64,000 nucleotides of DNA from Margaritifera margaritifera (GCA_029931535.1 JAQPZY010001414.1:1566001-1630000); one strand, 5' to 3'. Shown: positions 1-13,790, counted from the stretch's first letter. Numbers and translations: made by a program. Notes: generated by a model from the sequence alone, not told the origin.

Positions 1-4
1 TGTT

Positions 5-658
5 GTGAAAACCAACCTCCTATCAGAGGAAGAATCATTCAAAATATACATGCAAAAGTCCTCTCCTACATCACAAATTCAAATAAGTAATTCAAACATT
101 CCACGAAAACCAAGATTTGATATTATACGTTGGCCACAAAATAAGAATGAAATCATACGGTGGCCACAAGAAGATAAGAAAATGGAGTTTCACTGCCCAA
201 ATGACGTACACCTGATAGGAATAAAGCTTGACCCATCGATGGCAACTCTTCCAAAGATTACAGAATATTCCATGGATCAAAAGTACAGACAAGAAAACAA
301 TCCCGAGAAGCATTTGCGTGCCATAGCCATACACGGACGAATTGTGATCCAAGAGATAGGCCTGAATGTTACATTCCAAACTTCATATCTCTCAGATCTC
401 CCAGATTTTATTTCGCTAACAGAAAAGATTCTCCTGAAAGGAAAGGATGATCCGTATACAGTGACTGTAACAATGACGTGTTGTACGAGCTACGATGTGT
501 GCTATCTCAACCGGCTGCGAACACCTTCTGCGGAAGAATGTTATGATTACCTAACACATCTGCCTAAGGGCGCTCACTCAACGCGCAGAGTATTACCTTA
601 TTTTAATTATCAAGTATGTATCGAAGGTGTGCTGTATCTTAATGCTTCCAATAGGTAA
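5..658 (+). CDS. possible 3'-terminal exon of a host gene, unknown product
   Basis: An open frame of about 217 codons runs in from the window edge and ends at a TAG at 656-658. The translated region has a short internal duplication (IIRWPQNKNE / IIRWPQEDKK) and then a compact-looking region with alternating hydrophobic segments and several Cys residues (MTCCTSYDVC). I recognise no domain. Composition is balanced and the frame is long for this AT-rich DNA, which favours real coding. The start may lie in an upstream exon outside the window, so the first Met should not be trusted. A chance ORF or a relic is possible. Confidence 0.35.
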   Translation: MKTNLLSEEESFKIYMQKSSPTSQIQISNSNIPRKPRFDIIRWPQNKNEIIRWPQEDKKMEFHCPNDVHLIGIKLDPSMATLPKITEYSMDQKYRQENNPEKHLRAIAIHGRIVIQEIGLNVTFQTSYLSDLPDFISLTEKILLKGKDDPYTVTVTMTCCTSYDVCYLNRLRTPSAEECYDYLTHLPKGAHSTRRVLPYFNYQVCIEGVLYLNASNR

Positions 659-3299
659 CTAGCTGATTTTAAGTCAGGATGTTCACTGTGCTGCTTTCAT
701 TTTCAGTTGATAAGGTTCACTTGATGACTAGTGTTTTTGTGTAAAAAAAAATTGTTTATATTTTCTATGAAATGCATTATTCAAAGTGATTGCTCTGAAA
801 AGATGTGTAGACCCCAACACAAAGTAATAAAAGTAATTGTAAAAAACATGCGATACTTTCAAATTATAAACTGTGTTCCCAAATTCTGTGACACTTTTAG
901 GATGCTAGAGAAAAGAAAAACAACAAATGCAAACAAAGACAACTTTAAAGTATACAAACTGACGTTATTTGTAGGAAAACCATTACAAATTGATGTCAAC
1001 CGTTTGGAATTAAATAATCTTATCCTTAAACATATATGAGTATAGGTCAGGTATTTTGCATCATTTCATAACTATTAATGACAATTACTTTTAAAATGGC
1101 ACTGCATCACATTAAGGTTACTGCCATTCGTTACTGATCGAGATGTTGCCCCTACTCAACCTTGGTCACATCTAACATCAATACAGGTCACAGTCTTATT
1201 TATCAGAATTCTGAGAAATATTAATTACGCAAACAATCTGAAACGAGTATTACTGCGTGACGTGATTTGGATTATTACAGCAGTTTAAGCAGAAATTATC
1301 TTAATTTGGTTAAAATCGTAATTTGGTATTATCTAGGTCTGGATAATTGATGCCATTATTGTAGGTAAATGTTGGAATTTTAGCATTTGTATACTTGCTT
1401 TTATATAAAGATATACTATAACGTGACATTTTGTTTACATTGAGTGCTCACAGTGTAGGAAGTATTTCACACTACAAGCGACAATTTCTGCAGAAGCATT
1501 AATATTCCTATTCCTATATATCTCAAAACTCTTTAAATTTTATTTGCAACAATTGACACACAAATCGATCAAGAATCCATCTATTAGTATTTGATATTCA
1601 TCGCTATTCACTTTTGATATTTACTGTATATCCTCTTTTAAATGTTTTTGTTTATAATAAGAAGAAGGTGAAACTTTTCTGCCTTGACTTTATGATGCTG
1701 TAACTTGTGAAGATCTCTTATCACCGATTGGTCAATGGTGTGCCTCTATAAGAACTTGGTGCTTCTTCAGTTTATTTACAAATTTGTATATATTTGGAAT
1801 TGTTTAGATACAGTTGCCTTAGGTAACTTTCATTCACGGACCAGGGTAAAGAAAAAAAAAAAAAAAAACACCAAACAACTAACGTGGAGAGGACCAAGGA
1901 CCAAATAACCTGTTGCCAAATTGACATGTCAACAAAGTTTTGTCCTCCACCTCGTTCGACGAATTGTCTTGCACTGAATGCTTTCACAAGCGTTTTCAGT
2001 GGTTGTATTCATGTCAACATGTAGGTGCGACCTGTGTGTACATAAGTGTTAGTATACTGTGAGCATGTTTGTTATGGAAACATGTGTATATATTTGCATC
2101 ATATGTATATTCCTACAGTCTGTATTTTTTAATATTAATAGTGTTACATACATGTAAATTACTATTTTCTTAGGAAATTTGTACAGCTTTTTCATCAATT
2201 ATAGTGTCTTTATTGTGAGTGTATATTTGTAAGTAGGTGTTTAAAGTGTGCTGCTGAGTAGAAATTACTTGGATAAAGCATGTGTTTAACATGTTTGAAC
2301 AATGTTTTTAAGTAGTTTAGAAATTACTATTCTCATGTACATTCTTACATTGTTATGCATTATCTCTGTATCGTCTGAGACATATGGAAGATTGTCATGT
2401 TGTTCTCAAAAAGGTTCGAACCGGTTTCAATTCTTGTCAGTTAATAGTTTAATTACATTGTTGTAGTTTATTCCTCCATTTTAAAGCTAAAAGTCGAATA
2501 GGAAATCACTACTGCCATTTAGCAGTAGACTACATTCTAGAAAGAATGAAATCGAAGCGTACACAAATAATACTGACTGGTTATAGCATTCTTTTTTTTA
2601 AAGGTACATCAAATGAACAAGTAAATACACATATCCTGCCTTTCAATAGATTAAATCATAGCTCATCCAAGGAATTGTAAGAGTGCATGAAAGGAAAAAA
2701 AAAGGGATTATAAAGCCTTTTATGCCACCTATAGTCACTGCAATTAATGATTATTATTAATATTGCTAATATTTTAAATCTCTGCCTGTACCTAACCATG
2801 CATTCAAATTCATTTCAAAGCATTAGTTCCACAGGTATCATCTGCTAAGGAAAGATGAGAAAAAATAATTAATATTGAGTAAGACCATATCAAGCATTTT
2901 ACTCTTGCAACTTTTTGGATGGAATACATATGAAATATTTTACTTTTATTTTACTTTACACGTCAACTACTCTCAAAATTACCTGATTTTAGTATAATAA
3001 AAATATATCACAATGCATTAAGGTCACTTTAAACGCGGATACCATTCTCAAAACAAAACAAAACAAAATAAACAAACAAACAAAACAATACCTCCCCCCC
3101 CCAAAAAAAAACAACAGGGCGACCACAAAATAATCCAGTGCTATGTAGCACGCAATGTCATTGTGACTATTTCTGTAGAAGTATTAAAGAGTAACCATAT
3201 TTGTTCAACAAGAGTACCGTACATAGTACATTATATGTTCGTCATATCATAAAATATAGTATTATTATACTTATGTAAAAACATCTTTCAGTGGTTTGA
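659..3299. other. intergenic, no gene seen
   Basis: AT-rich sequence with short A runs and C runs (around 3090-3110). No ORF with recognisable content and no RNA gene were seen. Confidence 0.6.
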
Positions 3300-3960
3300 T
3301 ACTTGAACCCCATAATCAATAGGTGCCTTTCCTTTCCGAATGCAAGCCCTCTGCAATGTTTGGGAATAGTCTGTTGCATAAGTTATATTTTTCGAAAACG
3401 CTTTCCTTCTTGGAGCTCCTCAGACCTTGACCTACGACCTTTTAATCCAGAAATCAATAGGTGTCTTCTTGTCTCAAAGGCAAGCCGTCTACAATGTTTA
3501 GTCAAAATGTGTGCTATGGAGTTTAAACCGTTTTGTGGAAATCCTTTTTCATTCTGTATACGCGACCTTGACCATTGACTTTTTTATCCCTAAAAAATTG
3601 TCTTTCTTGTCTCAGATGCAAGCTATCCACAATGATTGGCCAAAGTATGTGATAAAGAGCTAAAGATAACGTGTTGAGAAAACAAATTCCTCTTATGAGT
3701 GTGTGTGACTTTGACTCTTGACCAAAAGGTCAACTGTTATCTTTCTTATCTCAAATGCAAGCAACGGACATATTTTACTCAAATATCTGGTACACGAGTC
3801 CAGTTATTATGTTCAAACAGTTTTCCTTCTTTCAGCTCATGTGACCTTGAGTTTTTGACCTTTTTAGCCCAAAGTTGTTACGTTTCTTCCTTACGCCAAA
3901 TACAAGCTATTTACAAAGTTTAGTAACGGCTGGTGGTAAAGAACTTGAGTTATTGTGCAG
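3300..3960. repeat. imperfect tandem array, unit about 140 bp (left arm of an inverted pair)
   Basis: Four to five diverged copies of a unit of roughly 130-150 bp can be read by eye. Recurrent landmarks are GACCTTGACC-like blocks (3424, 3570, 3848), 'tcaataggtg..tttcttgtctc' and 'atgcaagctatccacaatg'. The same landmarks occur as reverse complements in the array at 4380-5160, so both arrays belong to one family in opposite orientation. Short ORFs here are unrelated to one another and not credible genes. Confidence 0.65.
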
Positions 3961-4379
3961 AAAGAAAATAGGAAACATTCATCGTAATATACAAACACTG
4001 ACACTGGAACAGAGAATTATTACTACTTGCCTATATTTCTGTACAAAATTCAACTAAACATTGTGGTAGTTCGGATCATCATCATTTAACTCCAACCCAG
4101 AATCACAACTGCATTATTCCTCAGCCCATAAAACAGTACCATTCTCTAGATCCTTCGTACCAGGAACAATACATTTATTATGGAATAATTTACATTATGA
4201 CATCAACGTCATGGATGCAAAACATTAAACACCAACTAAAATCTATGAATCATATATGACGTTTATGTGACCACCATAAAGCGGAGCGTATTATGTTATG
4301 GTGTCCGCCCATCCGTATGTCTGTCACCAATTTCGTTTCTGCACAATCACTCGAGTTATGTACCATCTGCAGTTATCAA

Positions 4380-5160
4380 ACCTTGTGGATACAAAAGAAA
4401 GAGACCTGTCGATCTAGGGTCAAAAGGTCAAGGGTCAAGAACACTGTGACTGAAAGAAGCAAAACAACTTAAATTCTCCACTATTTACAGTACGCAAGCT
4501 TTGTTGGTGGCTTACACTTGGGGTCAGGAAGAATCTGCTGATTTGGGGGGGGGTCAAAATGTCAAAGATCAAGATCACTGTGACTCAAAGAAGAAAAATG
4601 GCTTCCACACAATTGCTCCAGTATCCCATCATTGCAGTTACCTAAATTTCTGGATAGCTTGTACATGGAATAAGAAAAAAAAGCCAATCGTTTTTGGAGT
4701 CAAAAGGTAAAAGACCAAGGTCACTGTGACTAAAATAAAGAAAATGGTTTCCGCACAGTAACTTCAGTTCTTGATTATTTACGATTTACTAACCTTTGTG
4801 AATGGATCGTCGCCTTGGTGATCAGAGTGTCAAATGTCTATGTCTGTGACTGAAAGAAGAAAAATGATTTCTGCAAAATCACTAGAGTTTTCTACCATGT
4901 ACAGTTACCAACTCTGTGAATAGCTTCTCCTTAGGGTATGGAAGAACCCTAGCGATTTCGTGGTCAAAGGTCAAGGTATCTGTGACTGAAAGAAGAAAAA
5001 TATTTTTCATCACTGTAACTTCAATTCTCGATCTATGATTACTAAGTTTTGTGGATAGCTTGCACTTGGGATAAGGAAGAAGGTTATTGATTTCGAAGTT
5101 TAAAAGTCACAGGCCAAGGTGACTGTTACTTAAAGAGAAAAAATGGTTTCTGCACCATCA
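4380..5160. repeat. imperfect tandem array, unit about 160 bp (right arm of the inverted pair)
   Basis: Five or so diverged copies carry the landmarks 'aaaggtcaaggt', 'cactgtgactgaaagaag', 'tttctgcac' and 'tttgtggatagcttgcacttggg'. The last is the reverse complement of the GCAAGCTATCCACAA block in the array at 3300-3960. No coding content. Confidence 0.65.
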
Positions 5161-5817
5161 TATTAGTTCTACAACACAGACCTAGACAAACTCATATAAT
5201 TGTGGTTACAAAATACATTTCATATTAGGTACATAAATTATAATATTCTTGAGCATGTACCTCAAGTTGTCTAAACACTATCTCTATGTTATGCAAACGA
5301 CAAAAGTTGTAGTGACTTTTAGCATGCGAATTTAAATGACAATATGTTAATGATCAGGAATAAAACATTCCAGCAGGCTATGAGCGATTGATTAAAAAAT
5401 GGTAAGCAATGAGGTGGTCATTATAAATAATGTATCCCTGGCATAATAATAGTGTACAACACATTTGGTACAATATTGACACCGGTACTGCTAATTTGAA
5501 GGACTTTAACAGCAAGGATAGTCATTAAATATATACATATTTTTGTTTGTGAGCATACATGTTATCAAATTAGACATTTTCATTGTATGATGATTGTGCA
5601 AAAGCACGGGCTGAGGTCTAAGATGATTTTTGACACAGACATACGACCATGCCAATCTTTATCTATTTCTAGGTCCCCAGGGAGGTAGGTTTCCTCAATC
5701 AGAACTATCTGAAAGAAACAAGTAAATAAACTATATATGTTGATTTTGTCTTTTAATTGTTTCTAAACAGACTGTCATACCAAAGAATGTTCCTAACAAG
5801 TTTTGTGTCTGTGTGTC

Positions 5818-5897
<80 letters not shown>

Positions 5898-7734
5898 CTA
5901 TTCATGCCAGTAAGTTTTTCATTATTTTATTTATGTGATGAAAAAATAAGTTATTCGGTCAAACCTGAGCTTGAGATCACATGCAAGCACCACCTGTGCA
6001 AAACGATTCCCATTTCTATGTAAGTCAAATTGCATATGTATTAGTACTTAGAGACCATCAACTCATGCTTTCTACTTCTAGATGGTCTTGATTGGTTACT
6101 TTACACATGCTTGATCAATTTTTTCACCGTGTTCTTTCCAACACTTTGTTCTTTAATTATCTTTCAACTGACAGGTAGGTAGGTAGGTTTTTACAAGTTG
6201 AGGTCGAAGCTTAATAAACAAACAAAAAAATAAAAAAAGAAGAAAAAATTACAATATCTAAGCGGAAAATTAGAAAACTTTACAGACCTAGTTTGGTCTG
6301 TTTCGGCAAATTCTAGCACATGTAGTTCTTTATTTTCGAACGAAGGACTGCAGGGGCACACACCAAGCATTTCAATCAATGCTGTGAAAAGTTCAGAAAT
6401 CTGACATACAGCATTTGGAAAGATTTGATGATGAAATAATTATGTGCACAAAATACAGGCAACATGTGGAAAGTGGCAGTTGCGATAATTCAGACACTGG
6501 GTGAAAAAAAGAGGTAGCATTTGATGAGAGCGTGTGACGGGGAGGGGTTAATTATTAAAAACTTATATTATTATGATGCAGTTGTTCTTGAGAACAAGTT
6601 TGCTAGGAAAGAAACATAAATACAATCGATATTATAAAAACTCCAATGGCTCGCCATCACAAGTCCCTACGGTTTTCACTGTATATTATTCCCCCCCATG
6701 TACCCCCACCCCCACCTTCGCACTCACCGCACATAGCAGTGACCCAGCGGTAAGAATGCAAATTCCTTCCTATATATGATGTGTCTTCTTTCTATAGTTA
6801 CATATATGAAACTTGGTTTGAAAATGTTCGTAAATTTCATTGTGATTCGAATGTTTGTACATTTTACCTTGACCCGTCCCAGGTATCCCAGGTGCAGAAG
6901 TCAATAATACCCATCTGTCGTCTCCAGAGCTCTGTATCAGCAGTTTGTTTGTTTATTTCACACAGACCGTTCGACTTGAAACGCATAAGGAAATTCTTTA
7001 ATGCGTACAACTTACACAAACATATAATTTTAAGCATTTAAACTAAAGTTGTTAACGCGTTGCTCTTGCCAATAGCACAGTTCATCTTGTATAGTGGTGA
7101 GTTTGATCAATATAAACTATGATATCGTCTCAAGTTACAAGCGTTTCTTGCACATTTGACATGAAAGTTCTTGATCACTTACGCAAGCACTCACTCAAAT
7201 GAAGCCATATAATCAACGCACCATGAAGTAATCGTATTCAATAAGCTCTTTAACGCTTTTGAAAATGATTAATTACTATCTTGACGACTAAGACTCAGTC
7301 CCTTAACGTGCGTTTTGAGTTTTGCTATGTTCACAAAATAACCCATCTACTTGCAAGAAATCAGGAGTAAAATACCCAGTTTATTAAATTATTATTTAGA
7401 GTTCTGACTTCCTGCACATGTTCACCAAAGGGGCTACTTACATGGCTCACCATGGGAAATGCCTAGACTTTTTGTTACCTTTTTGATGCCTCCGCCCCTT
7501 CCAGACCGTGATCCAAGGATCTTAACCCAGAGTTCATGGTCACTACATAAACAATCTATGTACCAAGTTTGGTGAATTTTCACCCAAAGACTTACGAGGA
7601 GGGGTCATTATGGACAGATAGACAGACAAGCAGTGGGTTTCAAAATATCCTCGATTTTTTTAAAAACAAGTGTGGTGATAATAACGGAAATATGCATACC
7701 ATTATAGATGATGTGATCCTCAATTTATGATAAC
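5161..7734. other. intergenic with one microsatellite
   Basis: No supported gene. A (GT)n(GA)n microsatellite occupies about 5811-5893. The rest is AT-rich DNA with scattered chance ORFs under 90 codons. Confidence 0.6.
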
Positions 7735-10640
7735 TACATCAAGATCTAAGTGGAAAATATGGGAGCACCATATTCATTGTGGGGAGAGATGTCGTAGCTC
7801 TTTAGTTTCAAGACAATGCGTTCCTGAAGGACAAAACATGATTCGATGCTCTACTGGCAAACGAACATTCATCAGTTTAAACATGTTACGAGCGACATCG
7901 CACGAAACAGTTTCAAGAACAGAAAAGTGCTTGTGAATTACTGCTAGTGTGGTCTACTTGTGGACAGAATGTTTGTATGAATAATCAGAAGTGACACATT
8001 TGTGTAGGAAAGAAGAGATGTCGTTTATGTGACCAAGTCGTTGAGTTAGAGATCATAATGTTACATTCCACGATATGACAACCAATTCGAGGAAGTATCG
8101 AATGACGACCAGAACAAGAAAAATAAATAGGACCATCGTGTGGATTTTATCTCTTTTAACTTTGAATGTTCTCAGGAGACTGAAATTCACATCCCTAATT
8201 TTTGCGTGACTCATCGCGCTTGCGACAAGTGTATTCAAGACTCTTTATTATTATTATCACTGTCAGATTTGTAGAGTGATTTCTGGAGGACATGAAAAGA
8301 TATTTAGTGGTTCTCGTACTCTTACTGAATTTGCGGAGTGGATTTTAGGTCCCACCGACGACATTTGGAGCAAATGCTAAACTGTCATCAATATGCGACA
8401 GTGATGGCTAACAGTTTTTCTGGCTACAACGGACAATTTTTTTTGAAACATTATTCAGAACAAGGCACCGAATTTCCTTCAGTCGTCACGAACTGAGCGA
8501 AAGCTATTTACATGAAAGTGGGACACGTACAATTTAAAGATTTCATTAGCTAATAACTATGCCTTACGTGCTCCCCCATTTGTCAGAAGTTCACAACTAC
8601 GACCCTTACGGTATGCACGCAGAACAACGAGTCTCATTGTACGCTTGGTAAACAAAACTCACTCTTCAGACACTTTTGATTTTCAAGAAGAAATGTTAAA
8701 ATATTGCCGATCCGACGTGGACATTTTACGACGGTGTTGTGGAAATTTTCGACAATTATTTATGGATCACGGAAGTATCAATCATTTGAAGGAATCTTGT
8801 ACCATTTCTAAAGCGTGTGAATTTGTGTACAGAAAGAGATTCATGCCCGATAACACACTAGCCATTGTACCACTTCAACCCATTCAAGCGGTCAGTCGTC
8901 GATATTCAGTCAAAGCTTTGCGCTGGCTACATTACTTGGATGAGTCTCAAAACAAGCGGATACAACATGCTAGAAATGGTTGTGGAGAAAAGAAGATCGG
9001 ATCTTATCATGTTGTCGGTTTGGATTTAGGAAATTCGCAGATTGTGTACGAATTTAAAGGATGTTTATTTCACGGATGCCCTACTTTTTTTCCTGAAAGA
9101 TCCTTTCTCAGAGTCACTACCATGGAAGAGTTGTACGACCAAACGTAGCAACTACGCCAGAATTTAGAAAGTGATAGAAATGTGGGAACACGACTACGAT
9201 CGGATTTTCAAAACAGATCAAGAATTTAGACGTATCGTCGAAGAGTACGACGTGGTAGACTTCAAACCTTTGAATCCACGCTACAGTTTGTTTGGAGGAC
9301 GGACCAATGCTTGTTGTACGACGTAGACGAATCTCAGGTAGAACAAATCAAATACATTGATGTGTGTTCGTTGTATCCTTGGGTGTGTAAATATGCTTGA
9401 TTCCCCACCGGTCACCCTGAAATGTTGACAGAACACATCGACGTAGAACACATTCGACAGTACAAAAATTGGGTCAAATGTAAAGTGTTATCCCCGACGA
9501 ACTTCTACCATCTTATGCTACCACATCATTGCAAGGAAAACTGCTGTTGTCTTTATGCCGTACCTGTTCTGAAACGTGTCATCAATGCCAACCTTGTTGC
9601 CACGAAGACAAAGAACATACTGTGAGAGGAGCGTGGGTGAATGCCAATTTGTTTCATGCATGCGATCGTGGATACCAACTATTAAAAGTGTTCGAAATTT
9701 GGCACTTTCCTATGATAGAGCAATACCAAGAAGATGACGACGACTCGAGTGAGAAGATTCTGTTTCAGGTTACGTAAACGAATTTCTGAAATTGAATCAA
9801 GAAGCAAGCCAGTATCCTTCTTGGTGCCTGACTCCAGAAGATAAAGATGAATTCAAAGAACAGTACCGATCCTTAGACACATAACTTTGGAACACGTGGA
9901 ACAGAACGAAAGAAGACGATCGTTTGCAAAATTCATGCTGAGTTGTTTGTGCGGAAAACTAGCTCAACGTTCAATATTTGCAAAGACGGAATACTTGGTA
10001 GATCCAAGTCACGTGAAAATCATAAATAAAGATGTGATTTTAACGAATTACGAAGAAGTCCCTGAGTCTGCACCACCCCACAAGTTTAGCAATGTCATCA
10101 TTGCTGCGTGCGTAACAGTCAATGCCCATTTAAAATTGCAGTCCGTTCTGGAATCTTTAAGAAACCTTCACTTCGACACCAATAGTTGCATGCACATCGA
10201 ACGACCAGGAATCGAAGACAACCGTTTAGGATCTTAAACCAATAAACGTCATGAGACTCTTTCCAGTTTTGCCAGTGGTGCACTGAAAACATTACGGCTA
10301 CCAGCACAGAGACAAGAAAAGAGAACTTCATACTAATGTAAACTGAAAGGACTGACCTTGAACTATCCAGTCAAGTGAAGCTTTAACGTCCGGTGAAGAT
10401 CACGACTTTTGTGTTAAAACGGTAGATCCTCACAACATGGTATGTTTGTCAGATCATCAAATCATGAGTCAATCCTTGGGAAAAGTGTATCAGGCCGTCT
10501 ACGACAATAAGTGCGACTTCCCGATCACAACACGTTACCGTATGGGCACACCAATCTCCAGTGTAAAAAAAGTTCAAACAGAATAAGGAAAGATAATTGT
10601 GAATACAGACACTGACCTAGAAGGCTCTATATAATCTACC
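7735..10640 (+). pseudogene. decayed Maverick DNA polymerase B (second element)
   Basis: Relic of the same protein-primed PolB as the gene at 36311-32225, reading on the plus strand. Recognisable blocks are the Cys/His finger region (HIHCGERC at 7770), the exonuclease III block YCRSDVDILRR (8700), KIGSYHVVGLDL (8997), polymerase motif A IDVCSLYPWV (9355), the motif B region (KFMLSCLCGK, 9930) and motif C (FDTNSC, 10172). The motif C DTDS has become DTNS, removing a catalytic Asp, and motif B has lost its Asn. Many frameshifts and stops separate the blocks, including a TGA at 9398-9400 shared with the other copy. The gene is dead. Confidence 0.85.
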
Positions 10641-10859
10641 CTAGCAAAAGTTCAAATAGGTTGAATGTTATGCAGCACCTTGTGACCAGAGTGATACTGT
10701 ACCATTCTACATCAGCGATGCCGCACGACCTTGCCGCTCTACTATCAAAATGGAAGCCATTCGTATTCCTCTCCATGAATTTCGTCCATACACTCACAAA
10801 CCACTCTGGATAACACACGTTCATCGAGAATTACAAATCAAGAAGACTAGACGTTTCCT

Positions 10860-11156
10860 GTGGCCTTGCCTGACTACTGTAATTTTGAGAGTAGTTTTCT
10901 GACGTTCAAAGGGAAATGGTCTAAATATATGGAAGGACCTGGTCCTAAATCTGTAGCCACAGAAGGATTTGTTTATATGGGAAAAGGAGATAAAGTACAG
11001 TATTTTAATTGTGGTGTGAAACTTTACGAATGGGCGTATACATATTCAGTTTACTTTGAACATTATCAATGGTCTCCGCGTTATCACTACCTTCCTTTGA
11101 TTAATTCTGAATATTATCCACGAATGTTGGATTCAACACTTGGATACAAGAGGTGA
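10860..11156 (+). pseudogene. decayed BIR-domain protein (second element)
   Basis: The 98-codon frame aligns by eye with the BIR protein at 31765-31223: LPDYCNFESSFLTFKGKWSKY, then GFVYMGKGDKVQ, then EHYQWSPRYHYLPL. Most zinc ligands of the BIR fold are lost: the CxxC pair reads YFNC, and the final Cys position reads Tyr. It lies directly downstream of the PolB relic, as in the intact element, so it is part of the same ancient insertion. Confidence 0.75.
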
Positions 11157-11159
11157 CTG

Positions 11160-11500
11160 ATTATATCAAAGATATTGTGTGCGCCTGGTGAAGAAAGAGT
11201 ACATTAACTTTGTTTTTTGAAATGTGAATTGGTTGTAGCATGAAAGATAAAACATCACCTGTGTTTTATGAAGTGTGAACATGTTGTGCATGAACTGTAT
11301 CTTTGCAAATGTGAATATGCTTTGTACCATGAAAGAAAGAAAACAGGAACTGTGTTTTTTCAATTGCAAATATGTTGTTCATGAATTCTGTTGTTTCAAA
11401 TGCATATTGGTTGTACCATGAAAGGAAAAGCATGAATTGTATTTTTTGGAACATGAAAGAAAAATTAAACATGTTTGTTTTTCTGTATACAATGTCTTCT
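11160..11500. repeat. imperfect short tandem repeats between BIR and ATPase relics
   Basis: Degenerate repeats of roughly 55-60 bp with the landmarks 'ttgtaccatgaaag', 'tgtgaatatg' and 'gtgttttttgaa'. They occupy the place where the intact element carries its second BIR, LPLELRE-repeat, Bcl-2-like and membrane genes. Confidence 0.5.
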
Positions 11501-11503
11501 GTT

Positions 11504-11511
11504 ATATAAGC
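11504..11511 (+). promoter_or_regulatory. TATA box of the decayed ATPase gene
   Basis: TATATAAG lies 33 bp before the ATG at 11544. The spacing matches the TATA-to-ATG distances of the virion genes in the intact element. Confidence 0.5.
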
Positions 11512-11543
11512 AATCTCAGAATTCCAAACACAATTCCAGAGTT

Positions 11544-12255
11544 ATGGCTGGATTTTCTGTTCTCAAAGTGATTGACGAAAGGTCAGATCGTCAAAGTTGA
11601 GAGACACCGTATCTTTGCCATTCCTTTAACATATTGATTGCTGGTCGTAGCGGTTCAGGAAAAACCGAATTTGTCAAACGTGTGATCGAACACAAAGCAC
11701 TTTTCTTCGATCATGCTCCACAACGTATCGTGTGGTGTTACAAAGAGGGGCAGTCCTCTTACACGTTACTCCAAAAAAGGTCAAGAAGAATTCATTTTAT
11801 TTGTCGAAGGAAATTCTCGCAAAGACAATGGGATCGTGTCTGACTTTAGTCAAGCACATCTTGACATCTACGGTGACAAGTTAGGAAAAAACAAGGATTA
11901 AGTTAAACGTTAGTTTACACGAAAAGGACATCATCTTAATGCCTGTATTATTTACATTACTCTAAATTTATTTCAACAAAGTAAAGCGTATTGTACCATC
12001 AGTTTCAATGCACATTGTGTAGTGTTATTTACAAATCCAAGATATAAATTTCAAGTTCAAGTTTTGGCATAACAGTTAGGAACACCGTGGTTAAATTATG
12101 CTCATATAGAGCCACTCAATTGTCACATGGCTATTTATTCATCGATTTAAAGCCTACCACCCCTGATTGATTTAATATTTCGTACGGATTTGTTTCACGA
12201 TTGGTGTCAAGAACTAGGTCCAGATATTTACACGTCACCTTACTTGTCTGTCTAG
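11544..12255 (+). pseudogene. decayed packaging ATPase (second element)
   Basis: Starts MAGFSVLKVIDE and keeps a perfect Walker A (GRSGSGKTEF, 11645), followed by the family block PQRIVWCYKE. An early in-frame TGA (about 11598) and later frameshifts break it. The Walker B region near 11850 has degraded, but the C-terminal blocks (NLFQQSKAYCTISFNAH type, LGTPWLNYA) remain readable to about 12255. It is the homologue of the ATPase at 29609-28869, in the same order relative to its neighbours. Confidence 0.85.
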
Positions 12256-12306
12256 AAAACTATAAAAAAACACCATTTACTTCTTTTCTTTATGACAGTA
12301 TTCAAC

Positions 12307-12670
12307 ATGACTTCATTTCAATCTCATCCTCCTGCCAAACTGATTCGTGCACTGTATGTTACCCGTCGAGAAAACAATGCACAAGTACGTACACATTTGT
12401 TAGAAGCTAGTCTCAAAGAAGTGTTACTATGGTTTACTTCCACAGCACGTCAATTAATACAAGGTATCATTCACATACCACATCAAACAAAACGCTTAAA
12501 AAAAACAAAAATTAAACAAAACAAGTGGCTGATCCAAGAATCTATCCAAACCAAAAAACCAAATCATTTTGATTTGTAATGGTTCTTTGGGACGTGCCAT
12601 TATTCGTTCACTTTGACAATGGGATCCTAATACCAATGCTAAAAATAAGAAAAACCTTAAAGACAGACCA
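12307..12670 (+). pseudogene. decayed lysine-rich core-like protein (second element)
   Basis: Starts MTSFQSHPPAKLIRAL, nearly identical to the N-terminus of the gene at 28815. A TATA (ctataaaaaa) lies at 12260-12269. The conserved N-terminal domain is readable to about residue 65, after which the frame is lost. The K-rich tail survives only as A-rich DNA. Confidence 0.8.
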
Positions 12671-13790
12671 AAAAGAAGAGAGGGACAGAAACTTCACACT
12701 CGAAGACAAAATTCAAAAGAAAGCAACTTCTTGAAGTGTTACGACTAGGGTTAAATGTAACAAAAGAAAGAACGACTTAAACAAGCTTTCACAATTTCTA
12801 AAATACCCATTTAATTTCCTAAAATATAAAATATTTTAAACAAACAAAGTGAAAGAATTAAAAATAACTTACAGTTTAGAAACTCCTAAATAATCCTAAA
12901 TTGTTCTATAGAATTCACTAATCCGGAAGTAAACCAAAGTATTCCGAATGAGGACACTAATGTGCTTATGTGCCAACAAGAATCAGTATTCTTAAATCCA
13001 AATGTTATTAATTCCAGGTAAACTCCTGTGAACGTAGAATATCACAATAGTTCTTAAATGTTTCCAATAATTCCGTCGGAGTTTAAATAATGTTCAGCTC
13101 TAGTACTTAATCCCAAATAGTACTGTATAGAGAATAAATTTCCACTAAGTTGAATCACAAACAATAAATAATCTCCTCTCACCTTACTGTCCGAAGTAAC
13201 TGTCTAAGAATGAACCATGCAGTGATAAAATCTAGCTGTATAGGATCTATACTGCGTAGAACAAATCCCCCTATCTGTTCCGATTCAAATAAACATATTT
13301 AAACTCCGACTTAAATTCTTATTTCAACTCAACAAGCCATGATTCCTAGTACACAGGAACGAGGTCACAGAATAGTACACATCTCACGCGCTAACCACGT
13401 GGTCTCCATTGTTATGTTGACCGACATAATTATTGATTTCCTTACACAGAGCAATGAGTCATGTAAACATTCCGTATACATGCAGTTTACACAGCGTTAG
13501 CTACTGAATTAATGAATTATATTACAAAGGTTATAAACCCAAATAAAACTATAATATAATTTAAAGACGATACCTAATTCCGTAACAGAAGAAAGAGGGA
13601 TACTTCCTCTAAAACGCGCACGTACTCACGAAAACTTTGCTCCGTAACCGTGTCCACTACTCTTCCTCCGTTAGTGATGATGCCGGTTAAATCTGATTTA
13701 AAATGAATATTTCCTCATTTGATGAAAAACTGGAAATCTATTTCTAAAGAAACCTCTACTCCATCTACGTCTTGTTCTTATGATCTAGCA
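12671..13790. other. AT-rich spacer inside the decayed element
   Basis: About 1.1 kb between the core-protein relic and the next virion-gene relic. In the intact element these genes are adjacent, so this stretch is either an insertion or highly decayed sequence. No ORF or terminal repeat was recognised. Confidence 0.45.
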
